From: Rugamonas rubra
GTDB lineage: Bacteria; Pseudomonadota; Gammaproteobacteria; Burkholderiales; Burkholderiaceae_D
Assembly (NCBI RefSeq): GCF_900114705.1
Contig: NZ_FOTW01000029.1
Span: 1-64,000, forward strand
Direction: 5' to 3'
DNA length: 64,000 nt
Below, one piece after another: positions 56,478 through 64,000 of the stretch (position 1 is the stretch's first letter; each line of letters begins with the position of its first letter). The translations under genes and the position numbers were made by a program. The notes under the pieces were generated by a model. The model made no database searches, was not told the DNA's origin, and was given only the letters and a program-made list of their open reading frames with translations.

Positions 56478-58748
56478 ATGAATATCAGCACACACAGCCT
56501 CACCCGCCCCCTCACCGCCTCCTTCCTCGGCTGGCGCGGTGCGCTGGCCTGCGCCTGCGCGGCCGGCCTGCTGGCCGCCTGCGGCGGCGGCGGCGGCTCG
56601 GCCGGCACCAACAGCAACGGCGTGGCGCCGTCGAAGGCGGCCTCGGTGCTGCTGATCGCCAGCGCCGAGACGATAGACTCGTCCGGCCTGGACGGCACCG
56701 AGGTGACGCTGACGGCCATCGTCAAGGACGCCAACAGCAACGTGCTGCCCGGCGAGACGGTGGACTTCAAGGCCGACTCCGGCAACATCAGCAACACCAC
56801 CCGCATCAGCAACGCCAACGGCGCGGTGGTCGAGAAGCTCAACGTCAAGGGCAATCCGGCGGTGCGGGTGATCAGCATCACCGCCAGCGCCGGCGGCGCC
56901 GTCTCGGCGCCGGTCAAGGTGACGGTGGTGGCGGTGCCGGCGCCGGTGCCGAGCCTGACCCTGACCACCACCAGCGGCACGCTGGCCTCGTCCGGCGCGG
57001 CCGGCTCGGAGGTCACCGTGTTCGCCCTGGTCAAGGATTCCAGCAACACCGTGGTGCCCGGCGTGAAGGTCAACCTGAGCGTCGACTCGGGCAGCCTGAG
57101 CCTGACCAACCGCACCACCGACGCCAACGGCATGGTCAGCGAGAAGCTCAGCACCGGCAGCGACCCGAGCTCGCGCCTGATCCACGTCAGCGCCAGCGCG
57201 GCCGGCGCCAAGACCGCCAGCACGGTGGTGACGGTGGCCGGCACCAAGCTCAGCATCAACGCCGCCGGCACCGTCAACCTGGGCGCCAGCACCGACGTCA
57301 CCGTCAAGCTGGTCGACTCGGCCGGCAACGCGCTCAACGGCAAGGCGGTCAGCTTCCGCTCGGGCGCCAACACCCTGGCCGTCAAGGGCGGCGGCGCCGC
57401 CGTCACCAACACCGCCGGCCAGCTGACCCTGAGCTACACGGCCAGCGCCGGCAGCGGCGACACCATCACCGTCACGGCGCTGGGCGAGACGGCCGCCGTG
57501 CCGATCCAGATCAGCGCCTCGAACTTCTTCGTCAACGTGGTCGACGGCGCCGGCGCGCCGCTGAGCCTGGTCGGCATCAACCAGTGCTTCGCCGTGGCCA
57601 TCCACAACGACAACGGCGGCGTGGCGCAGGGCGGCACGGTCAGCCTGAGCACCTCGCGCGGCACGGTCTACGCCGACGCCGGCTGCGCCAGCCCGCTCAC
57701 CACGCCGCTGCCCCTGGTCGGCGGCAACGCCACCGCCTTCCTCAAGGCGGCCAACCCCGGCGTGGCCACGCTGACGGCGAGCGCCAGCGCCGACGCCAGC
57801 TCGGTGCAGGGCAGCGTCGAGTTCTACGCCGCGCTGCCGGCCGGCGCCACCATCAGCGTGCAGGCCGACCCGGCCGTGGTGGGCGCCAACACGCCCGGCG
57901 GCAGCAGCCAGCAGGCCACCATCCGCGCCACCGTGCGCGACGGCAGCAGCGAGAAGAACCTGGTGCGCTTCGCCCAGGTGGCCTTCTCCATCGTCAGCGA
58001 CCCGAGCGGCGGCAGCCTGACCCAGCCCTCGCTGGTGACCACCGGCGCCGACGGCTCGGCCTCGGTCAGCTACATCGCCGGCAGCTCGGACACCAAGCTC
58101 GACGGCGTGCAGATCCGCGCCCAGCTGCAGGGCGCCTCGAACGCCTCGGCCACCGCCTCGCTGACGGTGGCCAAGCGCTCGCTGTTCATCACCGCCGGCA
58201 CCGGCAACACCGTCGGCGTGCCCAACCCGGCCACCTACCAGGTCGACTACTCGGTGTTCGTCACCGACGCGGCGGGCAACCCCGTGCCGGGCGTCAACAT
58301 CACCGGCTCGGTGCGGCCGCGCAACTTCTACAAGGGCAGCCTGTACTTCGAGGGCACCGACGGCCCCTGGGCCTACAGCTCGAACCCGCTGCTGCAGCCG
58401 AAGGCCTGCCTCAACGAGGACGTCGACAGCGACGGCCAGCTGTCCGGCGGCGAGGACATCAACGGCAACCGCGCGCTCGACCCGGGCATCCCGATCACCG
58501 TCTCGCCGGCCGCCACCACCACCGACGCGCGCGGCCAGGCCACCGTCTCGCTGCTGTATCCGCGCGACCGCGCCAACTGGCTCGACGTCGACCTGACCAT
58601 CCGCGGCCAGGTGTCCGGCACCGAGGCGCGCTACATCGGCTACATCAAGCTGATCGGTCTAAGCACCGATTATTCCACCCACAATATTTCGCCGCCGGGG
58701 CGCGACAGCCCCTACGGCACGGTGCTTAGTTGCACCAGTCCAAACTAG
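56478..58748 (+). CDS. Big_1 (bacterial Ig-like) surface lipoprotein
   Basis: 756 aa. Signal peptide with lipobox LLAAC (Cys near 35), then a Gly run. At least two Ig-like repeats of the invasin/intimin Big_1 type follow (about 53-155 and 160-260), each with the pattern VTLTAIVKDANSNVLPGETVDF or VTVFALVKDSSNTVVPGVKV. Later barrel-like or Ig modules run to the end. Near residue 645 the acidic DVDSDGQLSGGEDINGNRAL resembles a calcium-binding EF-hand-like or dockerin-like loop. It lies 37 bp after pilQ, between pilQ and the aro genes, so it may be cotranscribed and serve adhesion or pilus-associated roles (inference). Confidence 0.87.
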   Translation: MNISTHSLTRPLTASFLGWRGALACACAAGLLAACGGGGGSAGTNSNGVAPSKAASVLLIASAETIDSSGLDGTEVTLTAIVKDANSNVLPGETVDFKADSGNISNTTRISNANGAVVEKLNVKGNPAVRVISITASAGGAVSAPVKVTVVAVPAPVPSLTLTTTSGTLASSGAAGSEVTVFALVKDSSNTVVPGVKVNLSVDSGSLSLTNRTTDANGMVSEKLSTGSDPSSRLIHVSASAAGAKTASTVVTVAGTKLSINAAGTVNLGASTDVTVKLVDSAGNALNGKAVSFRSGANTLAVKGGGAAVTNTAGQLTLSYTASAGSGDTITVTALGETAAVPIQISASNFFVNVVDGAGAPLSLVGINQCFAVAIHNDNGGVAQGGTVSLSTSRGTVYADAGCASPLTTPLPLVGGNATAFLKAANPGVATLTASASADASSVQGSVEFYAALPAGATISVQADPAVVGANTPGGSSQQATIRATVRDGSSEKNLVRFAQVAFSIVSDPSGGSLTQPSLVTTGADGSASVSYIAGSSDTKLDGVQIRAQLQGASNASATASLTVAKRSLFITAGTGNTVGVPNPATYQVDYSVFVTDAAGNPVPGVNITGSVRPRNFYKGSLYFEGTDGPWAYSSNPLLQPKACLNEDVDSDGQLSGGEDINGNRALDPGIPITVSPAATTTDARGQATVSLLYPRDRANWLDVDLTIRGQVSGTEARYIGYIKLIGLSTDYSTHNISPPGRDSPYGTVLSCTSPN

Positions 58749-58760
58749 TACTGGAAGTCA

Positions 58761-60404
58761 ATGCAAAATGTTTTCTTAGTCGGGCTGATGGGCGCCGGAA
58801 AAACCACCATCGGTCGCATTCTGGCCCGCAAGCTGGGCATGCGTTTCATCGATTCCGACCACGAGATCGAGGCCCGCACGGGCGCCTCGATCCCGTGGAT
58901 CTTCGAGATCGAGGGCGAGCCGAGTTTCCGCCGCCGCGAGGCCGAGGTGATCGGCGAACTCAGCGCCCAGCAGGGTATCGTGCTGGCCACCGGCGGCGGC
59001 GCCATCCTCGATCCGGCCAGCCGCGCCTTCCTGGCCGCGCGCGGCACGGTGATCTACCTGCGCGCCTCGGTCAACAGCATCCTCAGCCGCACCGCCCACG
59101 ACAAGAGCCGGCCGCTGCTGCAGACGGCCGATCCGCGCCGCAAACTGGAGGAACTGCTGGCCCAGCGCGAGCCGCTGTACCTGGAAATCGCCGACGTCGT
59201 CATCGACACCGGCCGACCTAACGTACAATCGATGGTCCAAACCATATTGCAGCACCTCGACAGCCTGGCCTGCCAGGCGGCGCCGAACTGCTACACACAA
59301 GCCGAACCTTCGATGACCGAGCAAACCACCATCCTCCTGAACGTCGACCTGGGCGAGCGCAGCTACCCCATCTCGATCGGCCCGAACCTGCTGAACGACG
59401 GCGCGCTGCTGGCGCGCCACGTCAACGGCGGCAAGGTCGCCATCGTCACCAACAGCACCGTCGCGCCGCTCTACCTGGAACGGCTCGAGCAGGGCCTGCG
59501 CGCCGCCGGCAAGCAGGTCATCTCGATCGTCCTGCCGGACGGCGAGGAGCACAAGAACTGGGCCAGCCTGATGGCCATCTTCGACGCCCTGCTGGCCGCC
59601 AAGGCCGACCGCAAGACCACCCTGGTGGCGCTGGGCGGCGGCGTGATCGGCGACCTGACCGGCTACGCGGCGGCCAGCTACATGCGCGGCGTCGACTTCA
59701 TCCAGGTGCCGACCACGCTGCTGTCGCAGGTCGACTCCTCGGTCGGCGGCAAGACCGGCATCAACCACCCGCTGGGCAAGAACATGATCGGCGCCTTCTA
59801 CCAGCCGCGCGCCGTCATCGCCGACACCGCCACGCTGGAGACGCTGCCGGCGCGCGAGCTGTCGGCCGGCCTGGCCGAGGTGATCAAGCACGGCGCCATC
59901 ATCGACGCCGCCTTCTTCGACTGGATCGAGGCCAACATCGCCCTGCTGGTGGGGCGCGACAAGGGCGCGCTGGCCTACGCCATCGCCCGCTCCTGCGAGA
60001 TCAAGGCCGAAGTGGTGCGCCAGGACGAGCGCGAGGGCGGCCTGCGCGCCATCCTCAACTTCGGCCACACCTTCGGCCACGCCATCGAGGCCGGCCTGGG
60101 ATATGGCCACTGGCTGCACGGCGAGGCGGTCGGCTGCGGCATGGTGATGGCGGCCGATTTGTCGGCCCGCATGGGCCTGGTCGAGCAGGCCACCGTCGCG
60201 CGCGTGCGCGCGCTGGTGGCCGCCGCCGGCCTGCCGGTCAAGGCGCCCGACCTGGGCACCGCGCGCTGGCTCGAGCTGATGGAGGTCGACAAGAAGAACG
60301 AGGGCGGCGCCATCAAGTTCATCCTGCTCAAGCCGCTGGGCAGCCCGAGCATCACCCACGCGCCGCAGGAACTGCTGCTGGCGACGCTGGCCGCCGCCGT
60401 CTGA
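58761..60404 (+). CDS. aroKB: Fused shikimate kinase / 3-dehydroquinate synthase (AroK-AroB)
   Basis: 547 aa single open frame. Residues 1-175 are shikimate kinase: P-loop GLMGAGKT (8-15), substrate site DSDHEIE and [11 protein letters not shown] at 80-82. Residues 185-547 are 3-dehydroquinate synthase: [30 protein letters not shown], and metal ligands in [19 protein letters not shown] and WLHGEAVG. Between them about 20 residues ([15 protein letters not shown]) bridge without a stop codon. In relatives aroK and aroB are separate neighbours. An internal ATG at 59313 could start AroB alone, but it lacks a ribosome binding site. The two enzymes act at steps 2 and 5 of the shikimate pathway. Confidence 0.93.
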   Translation: MQNVFLVGLMGAGKTTIGRILARKLGMRFIDSDHEIEARTGASIPWIFEIEGEPSFRRREAEVIGELSAQQGIVLATGGGAILDPASRAFLAARGTVIYLRASVNSILSRTAHDKSRPLLQTADPRRKLEELLAQREPLYLEIADVVIDTGRPNVQSMVQTILQHLDSLACQAAPNCYTQAEPSMTEQTTILLNVDLGERSYPISIGPNLLNDGALLARHVNGGKVAIVTNSTVAPLYLERLEQGLRAAGKQVISIVLPDGEEHKNWASLMAIFDALLAAKADRKTTLVALGGGVIGDLTGYAAASYMRGVDFIQVPTTLLSQVDSSVGGKTGINHPLGKNMIGAFYQPRAVIADTATLETLPARELSAGLAEVIKHGAIIDAAFFDWIEANIALLVGRDKGALAYAIARSCEIKAEVVRQDEREGGLRAILNFGHTFGHAIEAGLGYGHWLHGEAVGCGMVMAADLSARMGLVEQATVARVRALVAAAGLPVKAPDLGTARWLELMEVDKKNEGGAIKFILLKPLGSPSITHAPQELLLATLAAAV

Positions 60405-61540
60405 TGGCGCCGGACGCCCACCTGGCGCCCTACGCGGCGCACTCGGCGACGGGGCGCGGGCGCCGCCACGCCGAGACGGCGCACGCCTCGCGCAGCCAGT
60501 TCCAGCGCGACCGCGACCGCATCATCCACTCCTCGGCCTTCCGCCGCCTCGAGTACAAGACCCAGGTCTTCCTCAACCACGAGGGCGACCTGTTCCGCAC
60601 CCGCCTGACGCACAGCCTGGAGGTGGCCCAGGTGGGCCGCTCGATGGCGCGCAACCTGCGCCTGAACGAGGACCTGGTCGAGGCCATCTCGCTGGCGCAC
60701 GACCTGGGCCACACGCCCTTCGGCCATGTCGGCCAGGACGTGCTGAACGAATGCATGAAGCAGCACGGCGGCTTCGAGCACAACCTGCAGAGCCTGCGCG
60801 TGGTCGACGAGCTGGAGGAGCATTACGGCGCCTTCGACGGCCTGAACCTGATGTTCGAGACGCGCGAGGGCATCCTCAAGCACTGCTCGCTGGCCAACGC
60901 CAAGCTGCTCGGCCCGGTGGCGCAGCGCTTCATCGACCGTACCCAGCCCTCGCTGGAGGCGCAGCTGACCAATTTGGCCGACGAGATCGCCTACAACAGC
61001 CACGACATCGACGACGGCCTGCGCTCCGGCCTGATCACCATCGAGCAGCTCGAGCAGGTCGACTTCTTCGCCCGCCTGTGGCACGACGTGCAGCGCAGCT
61101 TCCCCGGCCTGTCCGGCCGGCGCGCCATCTACGAGACGCTGCGCCGCCTGATCACCGCGCTGGCCGACGACTTGATCGCCACCTCCGGCCAGCTGCTGCT
61201 GGCCGCCGCGCCGGCCGACATCGACGCGGTGCGCGCCGCGCCGCCGCTGATCCGCTTCTCCGACGCCATGCGCAAGGACGCGACGGAATTGAAGCGCTTC
61301 CTGCGCGCCAACCTGTACCAGCACTACCAGGTCAACCGCATGCGGGTGAAGGCCAGCCGCATCGTGCGCGAGCTGTTCGAGGCCTTCATCAGCGACCCGG
61401 TGCTGCTGCCGCCGGACTACCTGGTGGCCTCGGGCGACGCCCAGCAGCAGGCGCGCAAGATCGCCGACTACATCGCCGGCATGACCGACCGCTACGCCAT
61501 CCGCGAGCACCGCCGCCTGTTTTCGCTCGACGAGCTGTAG
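60404..61540 (+). CDS. dgt: dGTP triphosphohydrolase-like protein
   Basis: 378 aa HD-domain phosphohydrolase that cleaves dNTPs to nucleoside and triphosphate. Metal ligands His 70 ([13 protein letters not shown]), His 99 and Asp 100 ([12 protein letters not shown]), with a later Asp in [14 protein letters not shown]. It is the shorter form, not the about 500 aa E. coli type. Its ATG overlaps the aroB stop (TGATGG), so it is translationally coupled to the aro fusion. Confidence 0.94.
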   Translation: MAPDAHLAPYAAHSATGRGRRHAETAHASRSQFQRDRDRIIHSSAFRRLEYKTQVFLNHEGDLFRTRLTHSLEVAQVGRSMARNLRLNEDLVEAISLAHDLGHTPFGHVGQDVLNECMKQHGGFEHNLQSLRVVDELEEHYGAFDGLNLMFETREGILKHCSLANAKLLGPVAQRFIDRTQPSLEAQLTNLADEIAYNSHDIDDGLRSGLITIEQLEQVDFFARLWHDVQRSFPGLSGRRAIYETLRRLITALADDLIATSGQLLLAAAPADIDAVRAAPPLIRFSDAMRKDATELKRFLRANLYQHYQVNRMRVKASRIVRELFEAFISDPVLLPPDYLVASGDAQQQARKIADYIAGMTDRYAIREHRRLFSLDEL

Positions 61541-61682
61541 GCCGGCGTAGCACAATATCCAAGCTAAGTAAATTGGCAATTCCCCGGGCTTGCCGCCAAT
61601 AAGTCCCAATATCCGCAGGGCAACTTCCTTTCTATCATGGTAGCCAGTCAATAAGGCTGTCGTGTAGAGCAAAGGAGGTCAT

Positions 61683-62390
61683 GTGATTGAATCCCGCCGC
61701 AAATTCTTGCGCGCCTTGCCGGCCATTAGCGCCGGCGTGGCGCTGGCGCCCGCGCCCGCCATCGGCGCCACGGGCAAGGGCAAACAGCGCTGGGCCATGG
61801 TGGTCGACGTGCGCAAATGCATCGGCTGCCAGGCCTGCACCGTCTCCTGCATCATGGAGAACGCCGTGCCGGATAACAGCTTCCGCACCATCGTCTCGAC
61901 CTACGAGGTGCAGGACGGCAAACAGTGCGGCACCTACATGCTGCCGCGCCTGTGCAACCACTGCGAGCAGCCGCCCTGCGTGCCGGTGTGCCCGGTCGGC
62001 GCCACCTTCCAGCGCGAGGACGGCGTGGTGGTGGTCGACGGCGAGCGTTGCGTCGGCTGCGCCTACTGTGTGCAAGCCTGTCCCTACGACGCCCGCTTCA
62101 TCAACCACGACACCGGCAAGGCCGACAAGTGCACCTTCTGCGCCCACCGCGTCGACGTCGGCCTGCTGCCGGCCTGCGTCGAAACCTGCGTCGGCGGCGC
62201 CCGCGTCTTCGGCGACCTGAACGACCCGCACAGCGAGGTGCGCCGCCTGCTCGACGCCAACGAGGTCAAGGTGCTCAAGCCGGAGATGAACACCGAGCCG
62301 CACGTCTTCTACCTCGGCCTCGACGCCCGCTTCGAAGGCCGCGTCGAGGGCGAGGCCAGCCTGTGGCAACCCAGCCACCACGGGGAGTAA
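61683..62390 (+). CDS. ttrB: 4Fe-4S electron-transfer subunit, TtrB-like
   Basis: 235 aa. GTG 61683 follows an excellent Shine-Dalgarno (AAAGGAGGT). A Tat signal SRRKFLRALP sits at 4-13. Four Cys clusters for [4Fe-4S] centres are seen: CIGCQACTVSC, CNHCEQPPCVPVC, CVGCAYCVQACP and CTFCAHR with CVETC. This is the electron-carrying subunit of a periplasm-facing molybdoenzyme, of the TtrB/NrfC/PhsB kind. Gene order B-C-A matches tetrathionate reductase. Confidence 0.88.
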   Translation: MIESRRKFLRALPAISAGVALAPAPAIGATGKGKQRWAMVVDVRKCIGCQACTVSCIMENAVPDNSFRTIVSTYEVQDGKQCGTYMLPRLCNHCEQPPCVPVCPVGATFQREDGVVVVDGERCVGCAYCVQACPYDARFINHDTGKADKCTFCAHRVDVGLLPACVETCVGGARVFGDLNDPHSEVRRLLDANEVKVLKPEMNTEPHVFYLGLDARFEGRVEGEASLWQPSHHGE

Positions 62391-62392
62391 GC

Positions 62393-63526
62393 ATGGACAG
62401 CCATATCACCGAAGTGCTCAACGTCACGCGCGAAGCGTCGTGGCTGCCGTGGGCCGTGCAGTACTTCTTCCTCATCGGCCTGAGCTATGCCAGCTTCATG
62501 CTGACGCTGCCTTACTTCGTCTTCGGCCGCGCCCACCTGGAGCGGCTCGGCCGCCTGTCGCTGCTGGCCGCGCTGGCCTGCGGCGTGGCCGCGCCGGTGG
62601 CCCTGCTGGCCGACCTGCACGGGCCGGGCCGCTTCTACCACTTCTACCTGTACTTCCAGCCGCGCTCGTGGATGGCCTGGGGCTCCTTCTTCATCCCGCT
62701 GTACCTGGGCGGCCTGCTGCTGTACGCCTGGCTGGCGCTGCGCCCCGACCTGGCCGCCTGGGGCGCCTCCGGCCGCGCCGGCGCGCGCTGGTATCGGCTG
62801 GCGGGACGGGGCGGCCGCGCCTCGCGCGGCGCGCTGGCCGGCGCCGCGGCGCTGACCATGTGCGGCGTGCTGGCGCTGGCGCTCTACACCGGCATGGAGG
62901 TCGCTGTGGTGCGCGCCCGGCCGCTGTGGCACACGCCCTTCCTGCCGGCGCAGTTCGTCGCCACGGCGGCGGTCGGCGCGCTGGGACTGGCGTTGCTGTT
63001 CAACCGCTACCTCGGCGCGCCCGACCGCCGCCTGGAGCTGGCGCTGAACCGCGCGCTGGCCTTGAGCTTGGCGCTGGTGCTGGCGCTGGGCGGCGGCTGG
63101 CTGTACGTCAGCCTGTCCGGCCTCAGCCCGGTGCACAGCGCCGCCTTCAACCAGGTGGCCGGCGCGCCGGCCTGGCAGTTCAGCGCCGTGTGGGCGGTGC
63201 TGGCCACCGTCGCGCCGATGGCGTTGGCGGTCTGGCGTCCGGCCAACAGCGGCCTGTTCAACGGCATCGTCGCGCTGCACAGCGCCTGGATGATGCGCTG
63301 GACCATCTTCATCGGCGGCCAGGCGATCCCCAAGACCGGCGCCGGCCTGTACGACTACCAGCTGCCGCTGGGCAGCGACGGCCTGCTCGGCATCGCCGGC
63401 ACGCTCGGCCTGTGGCTCGTGCTGCTGATCGTGATGCTCGACTACCTGCCCTGGGCCGGCGCCAAGCGCGTCCGCCCCGATCCGGCCGATCCCGTTGCCC
63501 CCGTCGGCACGGCGGCGATTCACTAG
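62393..63526 (+). CDS. ttrC: NrfD/TtrC-like membrane anchor subunit
   Basis: 377 aa integral membrane protein with about nine hydrophobic helices, of the NrfD/PsrC family that oxidises quinol and feeds the iron-sulfur subunit. Typical features: GLSYASFMLTLPYFVFGRAHL near 30-50 and late HSAWMMRWTIFIGGQAIPKTGAGLY. ATG 62393 is 2 bp after the ttrB stop with GGGGAG upstream. Confidence 0.88.
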   Translation: MDSHITEVLNVTREASWLPWAVQYFFLIGLSYASFMLTLPYFVFGRAHLERLGRLSLLAALACGVAAPVALLADLHGPGRFYHFYLYFQPRSWMAWGSFFIPLYLGGLLLYAWLALRPDLAAWGASGRAGARWYRLAGRGGRASRGALAGAAALTMCGVLALALYTGMEVAVVRARPLWHTPFLPAQFVATAAVGALGLALLFNRYLGAPDRRLELALNRALALSLALVLALGGGWLYVSLSGLSPVHSAAFNQVAGAPAWQFSAVWAVLATVAPMALAVWRPANSGLFNGIVALHSAWMMRWTIFIGGQAIPKTGAGLYDYQLPLGSDGLLGIAGTLGLWLVLLIVMLDYLPWAGAKRVRPDPADPVAPVGTAAIH

Positions 63527-63535
63527 GAGATGACC

Positions 63536-64000
63536 ATGCAAGATAAACGTCGCGGCTTCCTGCGCAACGCCGCCCTGGGCGGCGGCCTGACCGCCTTCGC
63601 CGCCAGCTTCTCGACCACCGCCGGCCGCATGCTCGACCATGTGCGCGGCAAGGACGCGCCGCACAGCAAACTGCACGGCAATTCGCTGGCGCCCGAGTTC
63701 TCGGTCGACCCGGCCAGCGGCAAGCTCAGTGTGAACCCGCAGCAGCAGGTCAGCTACACCATGTGCATGGGCTGCACCACCTTCTGCGGCGTGCGCGTGC
63801 GCATCGACAAGGCCGACGGCAAGGTGCTGCGCGTCGCCGGCAATCCCTACAGCCCGATGTCGGCCGACCCGGCGCTGCCCTACCAGACGCCGATCCGCGC
63901 CAGCTTCGTCGCCTTGTCGCGCTTCCAGGAGAAGGGCCTGGCCGGCCGCTCGACCGCCTGCGGCCGCGGCAACGCCGTCATCGAGCAGATGGATTCGCCG
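63536..64000 (+). CDS. ttrA: Molybdopterin oxidoreductase catalytic subunit, TtrA-like (3'-truncated)
   Basis: First 155 residues of a large catalytic subunit. Tat signal KRRGFLRNAALGG (4-16). The N-terminal [4Fe-4S] ligands Cys 77, Cys 80, Cys 84 and Cys 142 are present in MCMGCTTFCGV and STACGRGN. ATG 63536 follows AGGAG by 6 bases; ATG 63530 in the same frame is an alternative. It probably reduces tetrathionate or a related sulfur or arsenic oxyanion with a bis-MGD molybdenum centre; the part that decides substrate lies beyond the window. Confidence 0.85.
   Translation, partial: MQDKRRGFLRNAALGGGLTAFAASFSTTAGRMLDHVRGKDAPHSKLHGNSLAPEFSVDPASGKLSVNPQQQVSYTMCMGCTTFCGVRVRIDKADGKVLRVAGNPYSPMSADPALPYQTPIRASFVALSRFQEKGLAGRSTACGRGNAVIEQMDSP

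Noticed and set aside
53957-57412. 1151-codon minus-strand frame opposite pilP, pilQ and the Ig-like lipoprotein
   Set aside because: Crosses three well-supported genes, has no recognisable motif and no ribosome binding site; it arises from the high G+C content.

Overview
The window is a high-G+C betaproteobacterial chromosome segment. The order of the ribosomal, pil-aro and ccs/msr genes, the style of the TonB receptor and the many membrane and secreted proteins fit an Oxalobacteraceae genus such as Massilia or Duganella. That placement is inference from gene order and protein style; no database search was run.

Layout. 1-1562: 3' part of tuf, then rpsJ, each followed by an intrinsic terminator. 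1563-7904: a block that splits the usual rpsJ-rplC junction. It holds a TonB-dependent receptor, a membrane-anchored glutaredoxin, and eight tandem genes for small secreted six-cysteine peptides. 7905-22105: the rest of the S10, spc and alpha operons (rplC to rplQ, with secY, infA, rpmJ and rpoA). 22397-31738: dsbD, a Spy/CpxP-like periplasmic protein, a divergent OmpR-type two-component system, and a periplasmic adaptor plus RND pump. 31816-37831: a FAD/NAD(P)-binding protein, a proline-rich membrane protein, an exported alpha/beta hydrolase, hemB and engB. 38013-43918: cytochrome c4, the System II cytochrome c maturation pair (ResB and CcsB/ResC) and msrPQ. 43919-46067: a lower-G+C patch with an Abi-like HEPN protein, a RelB/DinJ antitoxin without a visible toxin, and gene remnants. 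46068-50612: a small charged protein, lysA, an LptM-like lipoprotein, cyaY and a class A PBP (mrcA). 51116-61540: pilMNOPQ, a Big_1 Ig-like lipoprotein, an in-frame aroK-aroB fusion and dgt. 61683-64000: a ttrBCA-like molybdoenzyme operon cut by the window end.

The most novel feature is the peptide cluster at 4932-7607. Eight paralogues of 57-66 aa share a nearly invariant signal peptide (core FALGLG). All share a mirror-symmetric framework, C-x3-C-x3-[YW]-x2-C-x(7-12)-C-x6-C-x3-C, while the rest of the mature sequence varies. The spacing puts three cysteines on one face of each of two helices, which suggests a disulfide-stapled helical hairpin. A membrane-tethered CPYC glutaredoxin lies inside the array and shares a repeated AT-rich upstream element with the first peptide gene. 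A TonB receptor lies just upstream. I do not recognise this family. Function (antimicrobial, metal-binding or signalling) is open.

Many other genes serve the envelope and redox balance: DsbD, CcsB/ResB, cytochrome c4, MsrPQ, the two-component/Spy/RND set and type IV pilus assembly. The ribosomal block is highly expressed core machinery and shows a visible preference for proline codon CCA, unlike the CCG-rich genes around it.
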